In this document: piece after piece, positions 28,023 to 36,063 of the stretch | How positions within the stretch are numbered: position 1 is the stretch's first letter | Layout of the letters: every line of letters begins with the position of its first letter | Source: Arthrobacter psychrolactophilus | Lineage (GTDB): Bacteria; Actinomycetota; Actinomycetes; Actinomycetales; Micrococcaceae | NCBI RefSeq assembly: GCF_003219795.1 | Contig: NZ_QJVC01000004.1 | Coordinates: forward strand, 186,001 to 250,000 | Length of the DNA: 64,000 bases | Reading direction: 5' to 3' | The notes under the pieces: generated by a model | What the model was told of the DNA's origin: nothing | Database searches by the model: none | Seen by the model: only the letters and a program-made list of their open reading frames with translations | Made by a program: the position numbers and the translations under genes

Positions 28023-30368
28023 GTGTCTACCAATCATTCGCTGATCTCGCAGTTGGGCGGAGGGAACAACCCTCCGCAATTGCAGCACGTCCGCCGTATT
28101 CCAGCACGCCAAGCCGTCAATGAGGCTTGGCCCGAATGGGCGCATCGGGATCTAGTGAATGCGTACTCTTTTTTAGGTGTGGCTCAACCGTGGCGGCATC
28201 AAGTACTCGGCGCCAATGCGGCCCACAGCGGTGAGCACACGATCATTGCAACAGGAACCGCCTCAGGTAAGTCACTTGCCTACCAGCTGCCAGCATTAGA
28301 TGCCGTCCACCGAGCCGCCCTGCGCGTCAAAGAAAACCCTGGACTGCTTGAGAGCGACGGCGCCGTCGCTTTGTATCTTTCCCCCACGAAGGCACTCGCA
28401 GCAGACCAGCTGACTGCCCTGAACTCCCTCAATCTGTCCACGCTGCGCGCTGCCACCTACGATGGAGACACCGCTCCCGCCGATAGGCGCTGGATCCGAG
28501 ACCACAGCAATTTCATCTTGTGCAATCCCGACATGCTGCACTTCGGCATACTGCCAAACCACGCTTGGTGGGCCCGTTTCTTCAAACGTCTCAAGTTCGT
28601 CATCATCGATGAGGCCCACAGCTACCGCGGCGTTTTCGGGTCCCATGTTGCAGTTTTGATGCGGCGTCTTCGTCGAATCTGCGCGCACTACGGGGCCAAC
28701 CCAGTGTTTATTGGTGCTTCTGCCACATCGGCCGACCCCGGTGAATCATTTGCCCGGCTCATCGGCGCCCCCGTCACTACGGTCACAGAAGACTACTCCC
28801 CTCACGGCGCGACTACCGTTGCTCTATGGGAACCAGAATTGACTGATTTCAAAGGTGAAAATGGTGCCCAATCCCGCCGCACCGCCATCGCCGAAACCTC
28901 AGATCTACTGGCAAACCTGGTCTCATCCCATGTGCGAACCATTGCCTTCATCAAATCCCGTCGCGGCGCTGAAACCATCTCAAGCGTCACCAAACGGCTT
29001 CTAGATGATGTCGACCCCAGCCTTCCTTCTCGGGTAGCTGCCTATCGCTCCGGATACCTTCCCGAGGAACGACGAGAGCTAGAAAAAGCGCTCCGCTCGG
29101 GAGATCTCCTTGGCGTTTCGAGCACGTCCGCACTCGAACTCGGAATCGATATCTCCGGGTTGGATGCTGTTCTGGTGGCTGGCTGGCCCGGAACACGAGC
29201 ATCCTTTTTCCAGCAGATTGGCCGTGCGGGTAGGGCCGGCCAGGACGCCTTAGCTGCCTTTGTCGCCAGCGATGATCCCCTTGATACCTTTCTCGTTCAT
29301 CATCCCGAAGCAATTTTTGATCGTGCGGTTGAGGCCACCGTTTTTGACCCTTCAAACCCTTATGTCTTAGGCCCTCATCTTTGTGCGGCTGCCGCCGAAC
29401 TTCCCATTACCCTCACAGATTTGTCGATCTTTGATGACAGCACCCCGGCGTTGCTCGATCAATTGGTGGCGCAAGGCTATCTGCGTAAGAGGCCAGCGGG
29501 CTGGTTCTGGACGCACCCCCAAAGCGCGGCCGCAATGGTCAACCTGCGTGAGGACGGGGGCGGCCCCATCAACATCATCGAAGCCGAGACAGGCGCTCTT
29601 CTAGGAACCATGGGTTCCCCACAGTCTCATTACCAGGCCCATACGGGTGCCGTGTACGTTCATCAAGGGACCAGCTACGTGGTGCTGGAACTCAACGAGG
29701 CCGATCACTGCGCCCTCGTGCGCCGAGGTACCCCGGACTTCTACACAACAGCCCGAGACGTGACCCAGATCGAGGTTCTGGAATCCAATAAAAACGAGGT
29801 GTGGGGTCCCGTTGAGATGCATTTCGGGCCAGTTCAGGTCCGCACCCAGGTGGTCTCCTTCCAGCGCAAGGCGATCATCTCCAATGAGGTTCTTGGCGAA
29901 GAACCATTAGAGCTCGAAGCCCGTGACTTATTCACGAAGGCTGTATGGTTCACTCTCGATAATCAGACGATGCTCAGCGGTGGCCTCGTCGAACCACAGT
30001 TCCCAGGCGCTCTTCATGCGGCCGAACACGCGATGATTGGTTTGCTTCCATTGGTTGCCTCGAGCGACCGGTGGGATGTTGGCGGGGTATCGACAGCTAT
30101 TCATGCGGACACGGGACAGCCAACAATCTTTGTCTATGATGGGCATCCCGGCGGGGCCGGATTCGCCGAGCGTGGTTTCGATATGGCTCGGACGTGGCTC
30201 AAAGCGACTTTGGACGCCATCGAGGCTTGCGAATGCCCCTCCGGCTGTCCCTCCTGTGTGCAGTCACCGAAATGCGGCAATAAGAACAATCCCCTGGATA
30301 AGGCTGGCGCCGTATTGCTGCTAAAGCTTTTGCTCAACAAAGCCCCGCAGCGCACCCTGCCTCGCTAG
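28023..30368 (+). CDS. DEAD/DEAH-box helicase with DUF1998-type Cys cluster (MrfA/YprA-like)
   Basis: A 781-residue superfamily 2 helicase. Motif I ATGTASGKSLAYQ, motif II IIDEAHSYRG, motif III GASATSAD and motif VI QQIGRAGRAGQDA are all present. The C-terminal domain ends with CECPSGCPSCVQSPKCGNKN, the zinc-binding cysteine cluster of DUF1998 proteins. Bacillus MrfA (YprA) of this family works with the exonuclease MrfB in repair of mitomycin C damage; no MrfB gene is visible here. The start is a GTG with a poor ribosome site. Mycobacterial Rv3649 lies similarly next to the Tad genes, which supports orthology. Confidence 0.9.
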   Translation: MSTNHSLISQLGGGNNPPQLQHVRRIPARQAVNEAWPEWAHRDLVNAYSFLGVAQPWRHQVLGANAAHSGEHTIIATGTASGKSLAYQLPALDAVHRAALRVKENPGLLESDGAVALYLSPTKALAADQLTALNSLNLSTLRAATYDGDTAPADRRWIRDHSNFILCNPDMLHFGILPNHAWWARFFKRLKFVIIDEAHSYRGVFGSHVAVLMRRLRRICAHYGANPVFIGASATSADPGESFARLIGAPVTTVTEDYSPHGATTVALWEPELTDFKGENGAQSRRTAIAETSDLLANLVSSHVRTIAFIKSRRGAETISSVTKRLLDDVDPSLPSRVAAYRSGYLPEERRELEKALRSGDLLGVSSTSALELGIDISGLDAVLVAGWPGTRASFFQQIGRAGRAGQDALAAFVASDDPLDTFLVHHPEAIFDRAVEATVFDPSNPYVLGPHLCAAAAELPITLTDLSIFDDSTPALLDQLVAQGYLRKRPAGWFWTHPQSAAAMVNLREDGGGPINIIEAETGALLGTMGSPQSHYQAHTGAVYVHQGTSYVVLELNEADHCALVRRGTPDFYTTARDVTQIEVLESNKNEVWGPVEMHFGPVQVRTQVVSFQRKAIISNEVLGEEPLELEARDLFTKAVWFTLDNQTMLSGGLVEPQFPGALHAAEHAMIGLLPLVASSDRWDVGGVSTAIHADTGQPTIFVYDGHPGGAGFAERGFDMARTWLKATLDAIEACECPSGCPSCVQSPKCGNKNNPLDKAGAVLLLKLLLNKAPQRTLPR

Positions 30369-30470
30369 CCACACTTTCACTGTTCAGTTTTCAAGAAACG
30401 TACGCGGATTCGCGCATCTGATGAATGTGCCATGGATATGCACAGGGCAGAGAAGTTTCGGCACTACCGT

Positions 30471-30836
30471 TCATGGCAGTCCGGGCTTGACCGTATCTGG
30501 TGGCGGCCCCGCCCGGGCCATGCCGGTGAAGAGCCAGGGCAATGGCGTCTTGACGGATACCTGCACGCTCAGGGAATAATCACCCGCCAATGTGCAGGCC
30601 ATGAGCGAGGCCCCGTGACGAGCCGCAACGTCGGCAGCAACCTGGCACGGCGCACCAGAGGAGAGCCCCCGGTAAGCATCCGCAGCAGCTAAGGCAGATA
30701 AATCGGCAGCCGTGGCCGCCCTTCCTGCCGCATTGACACCCTGTCCGAGCATGAGCACCATGCCTAGGAGCAACAACATGGCGAAGACAAGCCCCAGAGC
30801 CAATACTGTCCCCGCGCCTTGTTCATTCTTGTCCAT
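30471..30836 (-). CDS. Rv3654c-like TadE-related pseudopilin
   Basis: About 121 residues, taking the ATG at 30836 (a GTG three codons upstream is possible). An N-terminal type IV pilin-like segment, EQGAGTVLALGLVFAMLLL, gives one membrane helix. The Glu at +5 that marks most prepilins is missing, as in the mycobacterial homologue as I recall. The rest is small, Ala-rich, with two Cys. It is the last gene of the Tad cluster and overlaps the TadE-like gene. Probably a minor pilus component; the export route is uncertain. Confidence 0.72.
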   Translation of the reverse strand: MDKNEQGAGTVLALGLVFAMLLLLGMVLMLGQGVNAAGRAATAADLSALAAADAYRGLSSGAPCQVAADVAARHGASLMACTLAGDYSLSVQVSVKTPLPWLFTGMARAGPPPDTVKPGLP

Positions 30837-31410
30837 GGAGACCACCGCCTGAACTCATCGCCGTTGCCATGCAGCGCCCCGTCGCTTGCGGGCACGAAGG
30901 ACCTCTCACCCACCGCCAGAGTGTTGCCTTGAGCTTGGTAGTGCCCCGGCAAACTTTTTCAATCCGTGGAGGGTTCTCTGGAACCGAATTCTTCGTCCCG
31001 GCCGTCCGGCTTTCTAACCTCGCGCTAGCCTGCGCGGTCTGCGTCCACGGAACAATAGCGGAGAGTACCCCGCGCACGTGGTCGCTGACCGATACTGTGG
31101 CGTAACCACCAGATTCGGACAGGTGAACCGAAGCTCCCCGGCCCGACACCCGAGCGACAATATCCACAACCTGAGTCGAAGAATCTCCCCGTGCCAGGGC
31201 TCTCGCGCCGGCCCTGGCGCCTTCTTCGAGTCGAAGCTGCAGCATTCCGGCCGAGACGCTCAGGAGAAGCATCGCGAGAAGGGCGGTCACCGCGGGAAGA
31301 ACGACTGCCAGTTCCGCGGTCACAGAACCCCGGATGCCGCTGGATCTGTGAGAAAACCGGGAATCGTTCGCACTTGTCTCGCGGGGGAACTGGCACAGAA
31401 TGCTCATCAC
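30823..31410 (-). CDS. TadE-like minor pilin
   Basis: 195 residues if it starts at the GTG ending at 31410 (ATG one codon later). A leader of about 27 residues precedes a pilin-like junction GSVTAELAVVLP, with Gly at -1 and Glu at +5, then one hydrophobic helix. Residues 60-130 fit TadE. The last 60-65 residues (from about RLESRTAG) are basic, Pro/Trp/Cys-containing and unlike TadE, and run into the next gene by 14 bases. This tail may be genuine or may come from a lost stop. The gene lies 20 bases after the DUF4244 gene. Confidence 0.72.
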   Translation of the reverse strand: MMSILCQFPRETSANDSRFSHRSSGIRGSVTAELAVVLPAVTALLAMLLLSVSAGMLQLRLEEGARAGARALARGDSSTQVVDIVARVSGRGASVHLSESGGYATVSVSDHVRGVLSAIVPWTQTAQASARLESRTAGTKNSVPENPPRIEKVCRGTTKLKATLWRWVRGPSCPQATGRCMATAMSSGGGLHGQE

Positions 31411-31430
31411 GGCGATATCACCACCGCTAC

Positions 31431-31781
31431 TCAGAAACTTAGAGCAGTTCGGATGATGTTGAGCAGGTAACCTCGGACTTCATCGCTTTTCAGGATGACG
31501 ACCAACAAGCCGGCAAATCCCACGGCGGCCAGGGTAGCGATGGCATATTCTGCCGTAGCCATCCCGGCTTCAATCCCCGATTTAGCCCAGCGCTTGCCGT
31601 TCCATGACCTTGCCGACCACAACCCTCGGGTCCACGGCAGCCGTGCCCGTTCAGGGTGAATGGACTTGTTCACAATAGGCGGGTTCTGACTGGCTCCGGG
31701 AAAGATCTCGCTGACGTTACTCTTGTTCACGGCCTCTTCTGAACGGATCATCATTCCTCGCGCGGCGTCGTTACTGTTCAT
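31431..31781 (-). CDS. DUF4244 Flp-type major pilin with unusually long leader
   Basis: A 116-residue protein whose last 50 residues are a Flp pilin-like core: GIEAGMATAEYAIATLAAVG, with prepilin cleavage expected after Gly and Glu at +5, then a hydrophobic helix and KSDEVRGYLLNIIRTAL. The first 65-70 residues are a hydrophilic, Asn/Arg-rich leader, much longer than the usual 10-25. Internal ATG codons (for example the Met-Met pair at residues 10-11) could give a shorter leader, but not a normal one. It lies between the TadC- and TadE-like genes and is probably the main pilus subunit. Confidence 0.75.
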   Translation of the reverse strand: MNSNDAARGMMIRSEEAVNKSNVSEIFPGASQNPPIVNKSIHPERARLPWTRGLWSARSWNGKRWAKSGIEAGMATAEYAIATLAAVGFAGLLVVILKSDEVRGYLLNIIRTALSF

Positions 31782-31939
31782 CTCAACTCCTTGGTGCTAT
31801 CTACAAACCCCTTACCAAGCGGGGCGACTTTTCTAGTTGATGAATGAACTCTTCCCTCCTCTGCCCTTCGGCAAAAGACCACTTTGACCTTTGGTGGATA
31901 GTGCGGACCCCAGCTAGGCCTGTGGATGAATGGTTCTCG

Positions 31940-32578
31940 CTAAAAGTCAGGAATCATCGCCATGACAACCGGCACAATTCCCAAGGCAATGAAGGCTGGC
32001 AAAGAACAAAGGCCCAGCGGGAGCACCAGTTTCACTCCCAGTGCTGCAGCGCGTTTCTCGGCATGGCGACTTGCCGCCTTGCGCAGCCGTTTGGACTCGG
32101 CATACAGCAAAGCTGCCGAGGAAGCTCCCGTGATAGCCCCGAAACTTAGCGCATCGTGAATCTGTGCAATGTCGGCATGGGCGGTATGCCCCTCCCATGA
32201 GTCTTGCCAAGAAGCGCCGATGTCCAACCCCGCAACCACGCGCAGAAGTTGTGACTGGAGGCCGGGCGTGGCAACGTGGGCCACCGCGCGGAGGGCGCCC
32301 TGAATCGTCAGCCCGGAATCTAAAGCCGTCCCCAGTAACTCCAGGAGCAACGGAACGGAGGCTACTCCCGGCTCAGAGGCACGTGAGGATTCTCCATGAA
32401 ACGGCCAGCGGCGTCTCCAACCGCCTCCGCCTGATTCGCCCTCGTGAGGGCCAAGGATGCGCCGGGAGATACCAACTTCGGTGCGATGTGATTCAAAGTT
32501 CGGAAGTCGCCTTTGCTGTTTACCACATATGATCAGGCTGGCCAGCGCCGTCAGAGCAAAGACGATGAACGCGCTCAT
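31940..32578 (-). CDS. tadC: Tad secretion TadC-like membrane protein (T2SSF domain)
   Basis: A 212-residue platform protein. I start at the ATG at 32578, with GAGGA upstream and a first membrane helix MSAFIVFALTALASLIICG; a longer frame adds 38 residues without a plausible site. A T2SSF-type helical domain follows (LLLELLGTALDSGLTIQGAL ... LGVKLVLPLGLCSLPAFIALG). It ends in two membrane helices. TadB and TadC form the inner-membrane platform on which the TadA ATPase acts. It is 35 bases after tadB. Confidence 0.85.
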   Translation of the reverse strand: MSAFIVFALTALASLIICGKQQRRLPNFESHRTEVGISRRILGPHEGESGGGGWRRRWPFHGESSRASEPGVASVPLLLELLGTALDSGLTIQGALRAVAHVATPGLQSQLLRVVAGLDIGASWQDSWEGHTAHADIAQIHDALSFGAITGASSAALLYAESKRLRKAASRHAEKRAAALGVKLVLPLGLCSLPAFIALGIVPVVMAMIPDF

Positions 32579-32613
32579 GGCTAATCCTCGATTCGTTGGT
32601 GAGCATGCTTCTG

Positions 32614-33507
32614 TTATGTCTTGCCGGTCTTTCTGCGTCCTGTCGAGGAACCTATGGTTTGCGCAGCATGGGAAATCATGCTTCCGGACCATACCCTCCC
32701 GACAATGGCAAAGACACCTCCCGCCAACAAGACTGCCCAGCCCAGGGGACTCCCTAGGAGCGCTGCGAGCGGATCAACACCCATCAAGATTCCGAGGCCA
32801 AGCCCGAGAAGTGGGAGCCACGTCAGAAGCTTCACGGTTGCTCGAGGGCCTGCGAGCGCTGTTTCTCGCAATGCGGCAGCATCATGATCGGCTTCCATGG
32901 AGGTGGCCAATCGTTCGAGAACTTCCGCGACAGGAGCCCCGCTGGCTTCACAGACGTCGAAGCAGGCGGCGATATCTAGCCACATGCGAATTTGTTCCGT
33001 CCCCAGCCCTCTCCTTCGGGCGTCCCACCCGTCCCTGTGGCCATTGTTCTTCGGAGCACCGTTGGTGCAGGCGTTCCGGATCGCTGTGGCTGTGGGCAGG
33101 CCTAAAGCGTTGGCTCGCTCCACGGTGAGGACCAAGTGCAACGTGGCTTCCAGCTGTTCGTGAATGAGCCCTGTTGGATGGTGAGTTCGTTTTTCTACGG
33201 AATGCGGGGCGTCCTTGGCTGGGGATCGAGCATGTTCTGGAATTCGGGTCTGCTCAACGGTGAGGACCATCGCAAGGCTTTCCCAAAGGAGTTCGCCCGT
33301 CCGTCCGGCGGCGAGTAGTGATGCCAGTTGGCGGATCAGACGTGGGAGGGCCTCGGCAGTGGGAGCTGAAGGACGGTGCTTGTTTTTTGTACGGTTGTGC
33401 CCGCACTTCGTGGTGACTACCCACGTGGGTCGCTGTAAATTTATGAGGCCACAGGCACAGGCAGAGAGGACAAAGATGATGATCGCGCTCATAGCTGGGG
33501 CCTGCAC
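32614..33507 (-). CDS. tadB: Tad secretion TadB-like membrane protein (T2SSF domain)
   Basis: About 292-297 residues (GTG at 33507 or ATG at 33492). An N-terminal membrane helix MSAIIIFVLSACACGLINL is followed by a cytoplasmic stretch with a T2SSF domain (IRQLASLLAAGRTGELLWES, VCEASGAPVAEVLERLATSM). Two C-terminal helices (LLTWLPLLGLGLGILMG, WAVLLAGGVFAIVG) follow. The middle region is long and rich in His/Arg (EKRTHHPTG), probably a loop. The start lies five bases after the tadA stop. Confidence 0.85.
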   Translation of the reverse strand: MQAPAMSAIIIFVLSACACGLINLQRPTWVVTTKCGHNRTKNKHRPSAPTAEALPRLIRQLASLLAAGRTGELLWESLAMVLTVEQTRIPEHARSPAKDAPHSVEKRTHHPTGLIHEQLEATLHLVLTVERANALGLPTATAIRNACTNGAPKNNGHRDGWDARRRGLGTEQIRMWLDIAACFDVCEASGAPVAEVLERLATSMEADHDAAALRETALAGPRATVKLLTWLPLLGLGLGILMGVDPLAALLGSPLGWAVLLAGGVFAIVGRVWSGSMISHAAQTIGSSTGRRKTGKT

Positions 33508-33511
33508 ATCT

Positions 33512-34771
33512 TCATGTCGTCTCTGGTGGTGGTGTCAGCTGCTCATCGAGCTGTAGTCTTTGCGCAAGTAGCGGCCATCCTTGCCCGGCAGTGACTCCAG
33601 CACCCCTACTGGAGCTATGTTCCTTCGGCTGGGTCGCATGGCGTGTTAGTGCGGGTACAACTTCGAGACGGCCATGGTCCAACTCAACGACAGCAATCTC
33701 TGCAACTACCCGGCGCCCCTGAACTTGGGCTAGGTGGATCACCACATCAAGGGCACTGGCTCCTTGCAGGAAAACTGTCTCGGGTGACATGCTGGCGAGC
33801 GCACCCAAAGCTGCCAACCTGGCAGGGACGTCACGGGCACTATTTGCGTGAATCGTCCCGCCACCACCGCTGTGTCCAGTGTTCAAGGCCATGAGCAGTT
33901 CGCGTACTTCTCTACCCCTGCATTCGCCAACAATGAGTCGGCCCGGATTCATGCGCAGTGCCTGCCGGACAAGTTCCGCTAGATCGACCGCACCTGCTCC
34001 TTCTGCGTTCTCGTGTCGCGCCTCCATTGTGACCACGTGTGGATGTTCTGGTTCCAGCTCCGCAGCATCCTCAATGAGGACGATGCGCTCCCGCACGGGG
34101 CAAAGCCCCAGAAGTGCCGAGAGCAGGGTGGTTTTCCCGGCTCCCGTTGCCCCGCTAATCAAGAAGTTCAGCCGGTGCGACATGATGGATTTCAAGACCT
34201 GGGAAACTACGGGTTCTAGGCTTCCGTCATTCTCCATGTCCTGAAGTGTCAGAACGGTTCGTCGCTTGATCCTGATGGAGAGTAGGGTCCCCGCGGCAGA
34301 GATAGGCGGCAGCACAGCATGAATACGATATCCGGCAGCGATTCTCACATCCACGCAGGGGCTGCTCTCATCCAGCCGGCGTCCGCCACTGGCCACCAAC
34401 CGGACGGCGAGCGCTCGTAAGTCTCCTTCGGAGGAAAATCGCACGTCTACGCGTTCAGGCCCGGAGCCCCGATCGAGCCACACCGAGTCCGGTGCATTGA
34501 CAAAAATATCCGTGACCTCAGGATCTTTAGCCAGCCCTTGAAGCGGGCCCAAGCCGTTGAGTTCTGCCGTAATCCTTTCCATCGCCATCAGCGATCCCGA
34601 GGCGCCGAGCAGACGGCCACTCTCGCGTACTGCCGCGGCAACCTGGAGTTCCGTGACCGGACCAGCCTGCGCCAACACACTGCGCCGAACTGTGTCGAGT
34701 AGCTGAGCGTCCACACTCCCGCCCCAGGGCCCTAAGGAAGTGCTGTCCAGTTGCGGATCGGTAGTCATCAC
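33512..34771 (-). CDS. tadA: Tad pilus assembly ATPase TadA (CpaF family)
   Basis: A 419-residue hexameric secretion ATPase that drives pilin assembly. An N-terminal domain with GLAKDPEVTDIFVNAPDSV precedes the Walker A GATGAGKTTLLSALLG, the Asp box RIVLIEDAAELEPEHPHVV, Walker B MNPGRLIVGECRGREV and the His box GHSGGGGTIHANSARD. The C-terminal 50 residues are variable and Gln/Ser-rich. The start overlaps the upstream ssd-like gene by four bases. Mycobacterial Rv3659c is the counterpart in the same gene order. Confidence 0.95.
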   Translation of the reverse strand: MMTTDPQLDSTSLGPWGGSVDAQLLDTVRRSVLAQAGPVTELQVAAAVRESGRLLGASGSLMAMERITAELNGLGPLQGLAKDPEVTDIFVNAPDSVWLDRGSGPERVDVRFSSEGDLRALAVRLVASGGRRLDESSPCVDVRIAAGYRIHAVLPPISAAGTLLSIRIKRRTVLTLQDMENDGSLEPVVSQVLKSIMSHRLNFLISGATGAGKTTLLSALLGLCPVRERIVLIEDAAELEPEHPHVVTMEARHENAEGAGAVDLAELVRQALRMNPGRLIVGECRGREVRELLMALNTGHSGGGGTIHANSARDVPARLAALGALASMSPETVFLQGASALDVVIHLAQVQGRRVVAEIAVVELDHGRLEVVPALTRHATQPKEHSSSRGAGVTAGQGWPLLAQRLQLDEQLTPPPETT

Positions 34772-35964
34772 CTGCCACCGCCCACCATGGAGCTACTCGA
34801 CTGACGGTCCGCATCCCGGGTGTCGTCTCCTGCCATCCACTTCAAAACATTCGTGACAAGTCTTCGCATGGGCCGCCGTCGGACCAACTCGAGGAGCTGT
34901 TGGGATCCCATCACCTCCGCAGCCCCGCGTAACCGTGGCATGGTGCCCACCAGTGGCAAGTCAACCGCTGCCGCAACCGTAGCCGCGTCTACCCCCTCCT
35001 GGAGAGGTCCTCGAACAATAGCCACCGCAGGCTTCAACGGCAGGGCACCCACCACGGAGGCGGCGGCGACGACTGCTCGCGCCCGTCCCGGAACCAGCAC
35101 CCCAATTCCGTCACAGTGCCGGGCCAAGGAGGCGAAAGTGTCCGGTGTCCGCCCAATATCGACCACCACTAAACCGTAGGCGCCCCTCGCCGCTCGCATG
35201 ACTTCACCCACCGCCGTTGGCCCCTGCTCCCCCAGTTGTGCCAGCCCAAATGGCACGTTGCTCCCCGGGGTGTCCGTGTTCCAGGACAGCACCGCCAACC
35301 CCGCAAAATAAGGCAATGATGCCGCGAGCTGTTCGGGATTGATGGCACCCGATGCCCGCAGTAACTCCGGCCAATGCAGGCCAGGCGCCTCATCCGCAGC
35401 CAACAGCCAGCCCATCCCACCGCCCCAAGGGTCACCATCGACCAGTAGCGTTCGAACGCCGCGTTTAACCGCACTCACAGCAAGCGCCGCAGCCAAGGTT
35501 GAGGCACCGACACCGCCGCATCCGCCCACAACTCCCACGACACCCGCTCCCGAAACCGGACTCCGCAGACAACTCAAATAGTTGGCCAGCCATGGTGCCG
35601 ACTCCGGCAAGATCGCAACCCGATCCGCACCCAACTGCTCGGCTTGCTGCCAAGCCAGCACGGCATCTGTGGCAAGCCCCACCACGACCAGTGGCCCCCT
35701 CCAGCCATCGAGCCCGGTCATTGTCCCGGTGGCATCAATCAACACGGCTGCAACATCGTCCCAACGTGCAACTGCCTGCTCCAGCCCGTGCATCACCAAA
35801 AGTTCGACGGCGGCTGCCGCACACACCCGCCCCGCGGCACCTTGGACCTCGGAGGAGGACGACAACAGCAATACTGAGGTGCTCCTGTGAGGGATCCAAG
35901 GATCCCCGGTGCGGCCCGTTGGCAGAGTTTGGCGACTTCTCATGGAGTAACTGTGCCGCCCCAA
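34768..35964 (-). CDS. Ssd/CpaE-like septum-site/pilus-positioning ATPase
   Basis: A 398-residue protein: an N-terminal receiver-like domain without a phosphorylated Asp (LLVMHGLEQAVARWDDVAA, VLIDATG) and a MinD/ParA-type ATPase domain. Its deviant Walker A reads GCGGVGASTLAAALA, with Ser replacing the usual Lys-Thr. Walker B-like VVVDIGRTPDTFA follows. CpaE-type proteins position Tad machinery, and mycobacterial Rv3660c was described as a septum-site protein. It heads the Tad operon, overlapping tadA by four bases, and diverges from the polymerase gene. The exact start (ATG 35964 or 35943) is uncertain. Confidence 0.85.
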   Translation of the reverse strand: MGRHSYSMRSRQTLPTGRTGDPWIPHRSTSVLLLSSSSEVQGAAGRVCAAAAVELLVMHGLEQAVARWDDVAAVLIDATGTMTGLDGWRGPLVVVGLATDAVLAWQQAEQLGADRVAILPESAPWLANYLSCLRSPVSGAGVVGVVGGCGGVGASTLAAALAVSAVKRGVRTLLVDGDPWGGGMGWLLAADEAPGLHWPELLRASGAINPEQLAASLPYFAGLAVLSWNTDTPGSNVPFGLAQLGEQGPTAVGEVMRAARGAYGLVVVDIGRTPDTFASLARHCDGIGVLVPGRARAVVAAASVVGALPLKPAVAIVRGPLQEGVDAATVAAAVDLPLVGTMPRLRGAAEVMGSQQLLELVRRRPMRRLVTNVLKWMAGDDTRDADRQSSSSMVGGGR

Positions 35965-36063
35965 TCAAAGGACTTCCATAGCTCCGCTGCCAAAAGTGAA
36001 TAACTTCGGGCCACGGGATAACTGTGGAGGAATACTGGCCCTTTCCAGTGGACAATAGAACTT

